The notes beneath the pieces are model-generated. The model was not told where the DNA came from. It ran no database searches and saw only the letters and a program-made list of their open reading frames with translations. A stretch of DNA of 64,000 nucleotides from Gemmatimonadota bacterium (GTDB taxonomy: Bacteria; Gemmatimonadota; Gemmatimonadetes; Gemmatimonadales; Gemmatimonadaceae), in the NCBI GenBank assembly GCA_016704465.1, contig JADJAD010000007.1, positions 372,001 to 436,000 of the forward strand. The letters run 5' to 3'. Positions 33,715 to 40,316 of the stretch are shown here, piece by piece (the stretch's first letter is position 1; each line of letters begins with the position of its first letter). The translations under genes were made by a program, and so were the position numbers.

Positions 33715-34809
33715 ATGAGACTCATCCAGAACGCCCTCGCCGCCACGGTCCTCGTGGCGGCGATCGCTTGCGCCCGTGGGACCGCCGCCCCGGGTGACGC
33801 CCCCGGCACATCGCTCGCCGTGTCGATCCCCGACACCCCAAACGAGCGCCACCTGACCAACGTCCAGCAGATCACCTTCGGCGGCGAAAACGCCGAGGCG
33901 TATTTCTCGCGCGACGGCCAGTGGCTCACGTTCCAATCCACGCGCGACGGTCGCACCTGCGACCAGCAGTACGTCATGCACGTAAACGGCTCCGGCCTGC
34001 AGCGTGTCTCGAACGGCAACGGCAAGACCACCTGCGGGTGGTTCCTCCCCGACGGAAAGCGCCTCTTCTTCGGGTCATCGCACGCCCACGACTCGCTCTG
34101 CCCCCCCAAGCCCGACCCATCGGCCGGCTATGTCTGGGGGCTGGACCAGTTCGACATCTACACGGCCAACCGCGATGGCTCGGACCTCAAGCGGCTGACC
34201 AACTACAACGTCTATACCGCCGAGGGAGTCCTCTCCCCCGACGGTCGGACGATCGTCTTCACGTCGCTCAAGGACGGCGACCTGGAGATCTACACGATGA
34301 ACGTCGACGGCACGAACGTAAAACGCCTGACCAACACGCCCGGGTACGACGGCGGCCCGTGGTGGTCGCCCGACGGCACGAAGATCGTCTATCGCGCGCA
34401 TCATCCTGCCGACTCGACGCAACTCGCCGAGTACCGCGCGCTGCTCGGCCGCAACATGATCCGCCCCAGTCGCGTCGAGTTGTTCGTGATGAACGCCGAC
34501 GGCAGCGATCAGCGCCAGGTGACCGCGTTAGGCGGGGCGAACTTCGGCCCGTCGTGGTCCCCGGACGGCAAGAAGATCGTCTTCTCGTCCAACCACGTGG
34601 CGCCACGCAGTGGCAACTTCGACCTGTATCTTGTCGACGCCGATGCACGCATGGCCGGTCGCGAGCAGGTCGAGCAGGTCACGTTCACGCCGGTCTTCGA
34701 CGGCTTTCCCATGTTCTCGCCCGATGGCACGAAGTTCATCTGGGCATCCAACCGGACGTCGATCAAGCCGACCGACACCAACCTCTACATCGCCGACTGG
34801 AAGTGGTAG
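33715..34809 (+). CDS. TolB-like beta-propeller lipoprotein
   Basis: The 364-aa protein begins with a lipoprotein signal (lipobox AIAC near residue 19). PD40/WD40-like repeats of the TolB type follow: FSRDGQWLTFQSTRDG, LSPDGRTIVFTSLKDGDLEIYTMNVDG, WSPDGTKIVYRAHH, WSPDGKKIVFSSNH, FSPDGTKFIWASNR. Six blades can be counted roughly. It should be in the periplasm, anchored by lipid. Such propellers bind partner proteins or glycans; the partner is unknown. It directly follows the S41 peptidase. Confidence 0.85.
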   Translation: MRLIQNALAATVLVAAIACARGTAAPGDAPGTSLAVSIPDTPNERHLTNVQQITFGGENAEAYFSRDGQWLTFQSTRDGRTCDQQYVMHVNGSGLQRVSNGNGKTTCGWFLPDGKRLFFGSSHAHDSLCPPKPDPSAGYVWGLDQFDIYTANRDGSDLKRLTNYNVYTAEGVLSPDGRTIVFTSLKDGDLEIYTMNVDGTNVKRLTNTPGYDGGPWWSPDGTKIVYRAHHPADSTQLAEYRALLGRNMIRPSRVELFVMNADGSDQRQVTALGGANFGPSWSPDGKKIVFSSNHVAPRSGNFDLYLVDADARMAGREQVEQVTFTPVFDGFPMFSPDGTKFIWASNRTSIKPTDTNLYIADWKW

Positions 34810-34820
34810 CGCCGGATTGC

Positions 34821-34845
34821 AGCATCCCGCGTCGTTCGGGATGCT
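34821..34845 (+). terminator. Terminator-like hairpin after the beta-propeller gene
   Basis: A 9-bp perfect stem (34821-34829 with 34837-34845) and 7-base loop lie 11 bp after the stop. No T-tract follows. Confidence 0.45.
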
Positions 34846-34930
34846 AGAAGCGGGAGACCACCCCTCGACTCTCGCTACCCCCCCCCGTACACTCCACGCA
34901 CGCCCACTATTCTCTCGCGGAGTGCGCACA

Positions 34931-35992
34931 ATGGAGATCGTCCCCCTGGTGATCGCGGCCCTCGCCGCGATTCTCCTGTTCAAGTCGGTCAAGATCATCG
35001 GCCAGGCCGAGGTCATGGTCATCGAGCGCCTCGGTCGTTTTCATCGTGTCGGTCGGTCGGGACTCAACATCCTCATCCCGATCGTCGAGCGTCCCAAGTC
35101 GCTCGATGTGCGCTATCTCGAGAGTGACGTGGGTGGCATCCGGAAGATCACGTCGGGATCAACGATCCGGATCGACCTGCGCGAGCAGGTGCTGAACTTC
35201 CCGAGCCAGCCCGTCATCACCAAGGACAACGTCACGATCGACATCGACGCGGTGCTCTATTACCGCGTCGCCGATCCGCAGAAGGCCACGTATTCGGTCC
35301 AGAATCTCCCGTACGCCCTCGAAACGCTGACCCGCACCACGCTGCGCAACATCGTCGGCGAAATGGAACTCGACGCCACGCTCACGTCGCGTGACGTGAT
35401 CAATCGGCGCATGCGCGAGGTGATCGAGGACGCATCGATCGGCTGGGGCGTGGACGTGACGCGTGTCGAGCTCCAGTCCATCGAACCGCCACGCGACATC
35501 CAGCAGTCCATGGAGCTGCAGATGCGCGCCGAGCGCGAACGACGCGCCGCCGTGACCAACGCCGAGGCAACCAAGCGCGCCGCGATCCTCGAGGCCGAGG
35601 GCGTGCGCGAATCGCAGGTCCTCCGCGCCGAGGGTGAACGCGACGCCTCGGTCTTGCGCGCCACGGGACTCGCCGAGGCGCGTCTCGCCATGGCCAACGC
35701 AGAGGCCGAAGCGATTCGGCTTATCGCCGCATCGCTCCCCGACGGGCAGGCCTCCACGTACCTACTGGGTCAGAAGTACCTCGATGCGCTCCCCGCCATC
35801 TCGCAGGGCAAGGGGACGACGATCTTCCTCCCCGCCGAGGCCACGGGCATGCTTGGCGCTCTTGGCGGCCTACGGGAGATGCTGCGCGCCCAGGGTGGAG
35901 GACAGGACACGGAGAAGCGCACGCCAGGCGCGCTCTCCAGTGGTGCGCCGCGAACCCTCGGTGGCGGTCCGACCGATCCAGCACGCACGTAA
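34931..35992 (+). CDS. SPFH/band 7 (stomatin) family membrane protein
   Basis: The 353-aa protein has one N-terminal TM (about residues 3-20) and the band 7 domain (KIIGQAEVMVIERLGRFHRVGRSGLNILIPIVERPKSLDVR ... VRVELQSIEPPRDIQQSMELQMRAERERRA). A long Ala/Glu-rich coiled coil follows (about 195-280), typical of oligomer-forming QmcA and stomatins in membrane microdomains. No adjacent NfeD-type protein is seen. The C-terminal tail is low complexity. CGGAG about 8 bp before the ATG at 34931 supports this start. Confidence 0.9.
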   Translation: MEIVPLVIAALAAILLFKSVKIIGQAEVMVIERLGRFHRVGRSGLNILIPIVERPKSLDVRYLESDVGGIRKITSGSTIRIDLREQVLNFPSQPVITKDNVTIDIDAVLYYRVADPQKATYSVQNLPYALETLTRTTLRNIVGEMELDATLTSRDVINRRMREVIEDASIGWGVDVTRVELQSIEPPRDIQQSMELQMRAERERRAAVTNAEATKRAAILEAEGVRESQVLRAEGERDASVLRATGLAEARLAMANAEAEAIRLIAASLPDGQASTYLLGQKYLDALPAISQGKGTTIFLPAEATGMLGALGGLREMLRAQGGGQDTEKRTPGALSSGAPRTLGGGPTDPART

Positions 35993-35999
35993 GGTTTCC

Positions 36000-36224
36000 T
36001 TGGACCAGCCCATCTCCCGCGATCGCGCAGAGTTCATCGGGCGTGCTCAGGCCTGTACGCGTTGCCTGGAGTACAGCTTCAAGAAGGTCTCGGTGAAGCC
36101 GGCACCCGACTCGCAGCAGAAGGAGTTGCACACCCTCTGGATCGTGCGACGCATCTGCGGGATCTGCGAGCACGAATCGGAGTTGGGACTGGATCCCGAG
36201 GGAGACGTCGTGTACCTCGGCTGA
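36000..36224 (+). CDS. Small two-CxxC zinc-binding protein
   Basis: The frame from TTG 36000 gives about 74 aa with a CTRC pair near residue 18 and a CGIC pair near residue 55, and a folded-looking middle (KKVSVKPAPDSQQKELHTLWIVRR). The four Cys should bind one zinc. No ATG in frame leaves both Cys pairs intact, so a TTG start is assumed, with weak AAGG upstream. It lies between the stomatin and YhaM genes, 20 bp before the latter, which suggests one transcript. Confidence 0.55.
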   Translation: MDQPISRDRAEFIGRAQACTRCLEYSFKKVSVKPAPDSQQKELHTLWIVRRICGICEHESELGLDPEGDVVYLG

Positions 36225-36244
36225 CGCACCCGTTCAGCACGCTC

Positions 36245-37228
36245 ATGGCTACCAGCATCTTCGACATCCCCCGAGCAACCGTCGGCGATCGGGTGCAGCA
36301 CGAGTTTCTCGTCGTGGACCGCGAGGAAAAGAAGCAGGCGAATGGCGACCCCTTCGTGCTGCTTACCCTGGGCAACTCCAGCGGGCGACTCGGTACCGCG
36401 CCGCTCTGGTCCAATCAGCTCGAGTGGGCAGGCGGGGCCGAGCGCGGCAAGGTTGTGCAGGTCATTGGCGAGATCGCCGCGTTCCACGGCCGGCGACAAG
36501 TGCGGCTCACGGCACCCATGCGCATTCTTCCCGACGATTCGGTAGAACCCGAGCGCTTCCTCCCCCGAATCGGTGTGGCCACGGAGTCGCTCTGGGAGTG
36601 GGTCGATCGGGCGCGCAGCGAACTGAAGTCGCCAGCATTGCGACGTGCCGTGGACCTGTTCTTCGCCGACGACGCCTTTCGCGTGGAGTTCGAGCGGGCA
36701 CCGGCGTCGGTCGCCGGCCACCATGCCCTGGTCGGCGGGCTCCTCCTCCACGTGACCGAGGTGGCGTCCATCGCCCGGAGTGCCGCTCGCGTCATGAAAG
36801 CCAATCCTGATCTCGTCGTGGTTGGCGCACTGCTGCACGATGTGGGCAAGGTGCGTGCATACGACGTCGGGCCGGCTGGCTTCTCCCACACACCCGCGGG
36901 TTCGCTGCTCGGACACGTGGTCCTCGGGGCTCTCATGCTGCAGGAACGTCTGCACGGCGTGCCGCCGTCCGATATCGCTTCGCCGCAGCGCCTCGAGCTC
37001 ATGCACATGATCCTGTCGCACCATGGCTCGCTTGAGTTCGGAAGCCCGGTGCAGCCTATGACCGTCGAGGCCGAATTGCTGCACTGGGCCGACGAGACCT
37101 CGGCCAAGGCCAACGACATGGTCGAATCACTAGCCGAGGACGAGCATTTCGGCGGCGGCGAGGTGAGCGATCGGCGCCCCTGGCGTGTGGGACGCAGGAT
37201 CTGGCGTCGACCGCACAGCTGGGACTGA
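36245..37228 (+). CDS. YhaM-like HD-domain 3'-5' exoribonuclease
   Basis: The 327-aa protein has an N-terminal OB-fold (about residues 5-95: VGDRVQHEFLVVDREEKKQANGDPFVLLTLGNSSG) and a C-terminal HD domain with HHALVGGLLLHVTEV, GALLHDVGKVRAY, GHVVLGA and MHMILSHHG...EAELLHWADETSAK. This OB plus HD layout is that of YhaM/CbfA, which trims RNA 3' ends with Mn2+. No signal peptide. The start at 36245 is the first codon of the OB-fold. Confidence 0.87.
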   Translation: MATSIFDIPRATVGDRVQHEFLVVDREEKKQANGDPFVLLTLGNSSGRLGTAPLWSNQLEWAGGAERGKVVQVIGEIAAFHGRRQVRLTAPMRILPDDSVEPERFLPRIGVATESLWEWVDRARSELKSPALRRAVDLFFADDAFRVEFERAPASVAGHHALVGGLLLHVTEVASIARSAARVMKANPDLVVVGALLHDVGKVRAYDVGPAGFSHTPAGSLLGHVVLGALMLQERLHGVPPSDIASPQRLELMHMILSHHGSLEFGSPVQPMTVEAELLHWADETSAKANDMVESLAEDEHFGGGEVSDRRPWRVGRRIWRRPHSWD

Positions 37229-37594
37229 CGTCGCCTCAACTGCCACGGCGAGAAGGCGTTGCGAGCCGTGTGGACTCCGGCAGGCACGGTCCGCGGTGTT
37301 GAATCGCGCGTGAAACCTCGCGCCGAACCGTGGACCCGCCTTCACTTACAACACTTCTGTGATCGCGCGCGTTGTAGAGCGGATCGTCCCGATTTGAGTG
37401 GGTGACTGCGCATCGCCACGATGTACTCGGGAACGGTCAGGAGAGCACGGCGGCGACGCTCGGTTTCGGAATATGGCATCGAAAAGCGTCGCAAACTGCT
37501 GTGGGGCTTGGATTTGCGACTTTTTGTGGTTACATTCCGAGGAGTCGCGGCCTTCCCGCTTCCGCGCCCTTATCGTCCCAGTACAGGAGGCCTC
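37229..37594. other. Gene-free region upstream of the small CxxC gene
   Basis: No credible coding frame is seen in these 366 bp. The part from about 37370 is less GC-rich. It contains the promoter listed at 37508-37536 and an AGGAGG ribosome-binding site at 37585-37590. I see no RNA gene or repeat. Confidence 0.6.
37508..37536 (+). promoter_or_regulatory. Promoter of the 69-aa CxxC protein gene
   Basis: TTGGAT (37508-37513), a 17-bp spacer and TACATT (37531-37536) form a good sigma-70-like promoter. An AGGAGG (37585-37590) then precedes the ATG at 37595. Confidence 0.6.
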
Positions 37595-37804
37595 ATGAGA
37601 AAGCCCCGACCGGCGACCTACAATCCGGCCCAGGCCCTTCATCTCATCGCAAGCGATCGAACCGGCGAGCCACTCAGCTGCCCGTCGTGCAGTGGCTCGA
37701 TCGAACGTATACCAGACCAGCTTCCGCCCCCGCCGCGTTCCCACGTGACGTTGACGTGCACGGCCTGTGGACGCGTGGCCCGATACATCGCGGGAGCCGC
37801 GTAG
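37595..37804 (+). CDS. Small protein with two CxxC motifs, 69 aa
   Basis: The protein MRKPRPATYNPAQ... has CPSC and CTAC pairs about 33 residues apart, separated by a Pro-rich loop, so it probably binds one zinc. No family is recognised. It has its own promoter (37508-37536), a strong ribosome-binding site and a perfect intrinsic terminator, so it is a single-gene transcript made in quantity. The in-frame start far upstream would include the promoter and is rejected. Confidence 0.68.
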   Translation: MRKPRPATYNPAQALHLIASDRTGEPLSCPSCSGSIERIPDQLPPPPRSHVTLTCTACGRVARYIAGAA

Positions 37805-37839
37805 TCGGGATTCGCGCAGGTTGTTCGTTTGCTGGCGCT

Positions 37840-37877
37840 CGCGCATTCGGTGGCACTCGAATGCGCGGGTTTTTTTT
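37840..37877 (+). terminator. Strong Rho-independent terminator
   Basis: A 10-bp perfect stem (37840-37849 with 37858-37867), an 8-base loop and then eight consecutive T (37870-37877). It ends the 69-aa CxxC gene and isolates it from the cold-shock gene. Confidence 0.9.
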
Positions 37878-37994
37878 CGCGGACGGCTGGACGTGGAGCC
37901 GGCTTCCGCCTTTCGATCGACGGCGTGAGCGCGCCGGCGCTCGGACGGACGGTCAGCTCCACCGTTTCTCCCCGCAGGAAAAGAGAAACGATCC

Positions 37995-38201
37995 ATGGCA
38001 CGCATCACTGGCACCGTGAAGTGGTTCAACGACGCGAAGGGAGTCGGCTTCAGTTCGCACGAGAGTGATCCTGATGTGTTTGTGCATTTCAGCGCGATCA
38101 ACCAACCCGGATTCAAGTCCCTTGCGAAGGGAGACCAGGTCCAGTTCGAGATGGTCCAGGGGCAGCAAGGACCGCAGGCGGCCGACGTACTGAAGGTCTG
38201 A
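37995..38201 (+). CDS. Cold-shock domain protein with variant RNP1 motif
   Basis: The 68-aa protein is a single CSD: TGTVKWFNDAKGVGFSSHESDPDVFVHFSAI...FKSLAKGDQVQFE. It should bind single-stranded RNA or DNA and act as an RNA chaperone. RNP1 normally reads KGFGFI; here it is KGVGFS, so one of the stacking aromatic residues is Val and another position is Ser. RNP2 (VFVHFS) is intact. A second, canonical CSD protein is at 61934-62143. AGGAAAAGAGA lies upstream of the ATG as ribosome-binding site. Confidence 0.92.
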   Translation: MARITGTVKWFNDAKGVGFSSHESDPDVFVHFSAINQPGFKSLAKGDQVQFEMVQGQQGPQAADVLKV

Positions 38202-38219
38202 CGCTGTCCAGCACGACTC

Positions 38220-38256
38220 GGCCCCGAGGCGCACGACGCCTTGGGGCCTTTGCTTT
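38220..38256 (+). terminator. Rho-independent terminator of the cold-shock gene
   Basis: A 12-bp stem with one G-T pair (38220-38231 with 38237-38248), then TTTGCTTTG. It lies 18 bp past the stop. Confidence 0.8.
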
Positions 38257-38415
38257 GTACGGAATGTGGGGCGTCGTCCCGCGCCGCAGCACCCTGCGGC
38301 GCGGCGGTTGGAGTGGTATGCTGAGTGACGTTAGCGGATTCTAGTCGTCCGATCATATACGGATATCGCCACGACATGCTGGCCGCGTATCCAGTCGCGG
38401 AGGGAGCAGAAAGAG

Positions 38416-38705
38416 ATGTCGTCGAATGATTCGAAGGTCGTGTACCAACGGGAGCTCCCAGGCGGCGGCTACGTGCACGTCGAGGAAGAGGCGCTGGCGA
38501 ACACCCAGACGCACCGGGCTCACATCACCGTGGAGCGTCGGACCGATCCGACGCGTCGCGCGGGGCACGAGCCGCCGGTTATCGCGTCGGCCGAGGGGGG
38601 AGTTCGCAGAACGTCTTTGGCGAGCTGCTGCGTATCGCCCAAGACAACGTCGCGATTGCCAAGGCACTCCTGCGCCTTCGCGGGGATGGTGGCGCCAAGT
38701 TCTGA
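38416..38705 (+). pseudogene. Small gene with a one-base frameshift at a G6 run
   Basis: The ATG at 38416 opens MSSNDSKVVYQRELPGGGYVHVEEE...EPPVIASAEGG. At the run of six G (38595-38600) the frame changes: the other frame continues as SSQNVFGELLRIAQDNVAIAKALLRLRGDGGAKF and stops at 38703-38705, just before a strong terminator. One extra G would join them into a protein of about 97 aa with an amphipathic C-terminal helix. The uninterrupted frame runs on past the terminator and looks non-coding. It may be a sequencing error, a real loss, or slippage-controlled expression. No family is recognised. Confidence 0.65.
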
Positions 38706-38735
38706 ACGATTGCTCGACCGGTCTGCTATTCAAGA

Positions 38736-38765
38736 CGGGCCCCCGCCAACGATGGCGGGGGCCCG
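38736..38765. terminator. Bidirectional terminator hairpin between convergent small genes
   Basis: A 13-bp perfect stem (38736-38748 with 38753-38765) with loop ACGA lies between the frameshifted gene and the convergent gene at 38796. T-tracts are weak. Confidence 0.7.
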
Positions 38766-38795
38766 AGTCGTTCGCTGGGGTAGGCGCAGCCAGCG

Positions 38796-39122
38796 CTAGG
38801 CCACCGCGGCGCGGAACGGAAGCTCCAGTTCGATCTGGCGCGTCCGCTGTTCCATGGGAAGCGGAGCGATCGCAGCGACGACTGGGCGCCGCCGAGACGC
38901 AGGATCGGTACACGCACCGAGCAGATGGGCCGTCTGGTGATAGAGCCGGAGCGCGTGGATCGGGGCCACAAGCTCATCGCCGTGCTGGATCGCGATACGC
39001 TGCGCCTCCTCCAGCACCGAGGCCGGGAGCGCGGTCGCCAGCGGATGCTGCAGCAACTCGCTGATGGTGCGCGAGTCGCGAGCCTTGAGTGCGCTACAGA
39101 GTGATTCCAGGTAGGCAAGCAC
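38796..39122 (-). CDS. Hypothetical protein, 108 aa
   Basis: I do not recognise this mostly helical protein (MLAYLESLCSALKARDSRTISELLQHPLATALPASVLEEAQRIAIQHGDELV...). It has no signal or TM segment. It starts with GTG at 39122, with GGGAGG 6 bp upstream on the minus strand. An inverted repeat AGTGT...ACACT at 39141-39157 is 19 bp upstream and could be an operator. It ends at a strong terminator shared with a convergent gene. Confidence 0.65.
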   Translation of the reverse strand: MLAYLESLCSALKARDSRTISELLQHPLATALPASVLEEAQRIAIQHGDELVAPIHALRLYHQTAHLLGACTDPASRRRPVVAAIAPLPMEQRTRQIELELPFRAAVA

Positions 39123-39320
39123 GGTAGACCTCCCGCGCAGAGTGTGTAATTGACACTTTGCAACTAATACTCAGGACGGTCAAGTGCAGTTCCCGCAACG
39201 AGAACGTCAGGCTGTCAGCCCGAGCTGTGAGTGACATCACACCGGCGGATGACGCGTCCACACGAGAGTATCGACCGGGGCCATGAAAAGGTGCAGGCCA
39301 TCGACGTATGGTCTCGCGAT

Positions 39321-40028
39321 CTAGAGCAGGTCGAAGCGCACCGGACGTCGGCCCTGGCGTCGCTTTCTCGGGGCGAAACGATAGAACTGTGCGGGCCGGC
39401 CCCGCCCTTCGCTTCGCCACTCCTCGGTCGGCTCCACGAGAACCGCGCCCTGAAGGGCGCGGCGAAACGAGGCCTTGTGCAGGCGGCGACCCAACAGGAT
39501 CTCGTACATCTGCTGCAGCTCGCTCAGTGTGAACATCGCCGGGAGCAGCTTGAATGCGATCGGCGCATAGTCCATCCGCGTGCGCAGCGTCTCCAGCGCC
39601 GCGTCGAGCATGACACGATGGCGGGGCGGGAGCGTCGGAGGCTCACCGACACTGAACCACGCGACGTCTGGGTTGGCGACGTCGAGCACGGTGGCGGGGA
39701 CCACCGCCACGAAGGCCACCGTCAGCGTCGCGCCGCCGGGATGCCGCTGGCCGTCGGCGAACGCGCCGACCTGCTCCATCCAGGTCGGCTCGACGCCCGC
39801 GGCGGCACGCGCTACGCGTCGGGCCGCAACGTCCAGGGTCTCGTCTCCCGCCGCCCAGTCCGTGGGAAGCTGCCAGCGCTCGCGCGATCGAGGATCGGCG
39901 GCACGGACGCATAACACGGCCAGCTGTGCGCCGCGCGGCGTGAAGAGTATGACGTCGATGGAATACGGTGGGCGACGACTCGTCGCGCGGGCGGGCGAGG
40001 AAGAGGTAGCAAGGTCCCGGTCGCGCAT
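39321..40028 (-). CDS. NUDIX-domain transcriptional regulator, NrtR-like
   Basis: The 235-aa protein joins an N-terminal NUDIX-like domain (about residues 20-145: YSIDVILFTPRGAQLAVLCVRAADPRSRERWQLPTDWAAGDETLDVAARRVARAAAGVE) with a C-terminal winged helix (about 160-215: TLSELQQMYEILLGRRLHKASFRRALQGAVLVEP), the layout of NrtR and related regulators. The NUDIX box is degenerate (no REUXEE), so it probably binds an ADP-ribose-type ligand and does not hydrolyse it. The usual NAD-biosynthesis genes are not adjacent. A palindrome in its own promoter suggests self-regulation. Confidence 0.8.
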   Translation of the reverse strand: MRDRDLATSSSPARATSRRPPYSIDVILFTPRGAQLAVLCVRAADPRSRERWQLPTDWAAGDETLDVAARRVARAAAGVEPTWMEQVGAFADGQRHPGGATLTVAFVAVVPATVLDVANPDVAWFSVGEPPTLPPRHRVMLDAALETLRTRMDYAPIAFKLLPAMFTLSELQQMYEILLGRRLHKASFRRALQGAVLVEPTEEWRSEGRGRPAQFYRFAPRKRRQGRRPVRFDLL

Positions 40029-40036
40029 GACTACGC

Positions 40037-40066
40037 GAATTAGTACCCGCGGGATACTTATGTCAA
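40037..40066 (-). promoter_or_regulatory. Promoter and operator of the NrtR-like gene
   Basis: On the minus strand TTGACA (40061-40066), an 18-bp spacer and TAATTC (40037-40042) form a promoter. The spacer contains the imperfect palindrome AGTACCCGCGGGATACT (40042-40058), well placed as an operator. Confidence 0.55.
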
Positions 40067-40226
40067 GTGCCGCCAGCCCATGGCGTGATACAGAGAGCGC
40101 CCAGTGTAGGAGGTCACGCCGTGCGCGTCAACTCATCGAATGCCGAACGCCCAGCCACCGTGTCGCAGAACTCAAACTTGCTCTTGCAGCCGCCGCTTCC
40201 CCTCGTCGCCATTCACCCGAGATCAC

Positions 40227-40287
40227 ACAGCGCCACTCAGCGCCACTCAGCGCCACTCAGCGCCACTCAGCGCAACCCAGCGCCACT
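40227..40287. repeat. 10-bp tandem repeat, about six copies
   Basis: CGCCACTCAG is repeated exactly four times at 40231-40270, with degenerate copies on both sides. It lies just beyond the stop codon of the GH3 gene in the otherwise featureless spacer 40029-40316. The period is close to one helical turn. Confidence 0.85.
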
Positions 40288-40316
40288 TTCGCGTCAGCGC
40301 TGCGACAGGCCGCAGG

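Noticed and set aside
40227..40287. CRISPR-like array
   Set aside because: The unit is only 10 bp with no spacers between copies and there are no cas genes.
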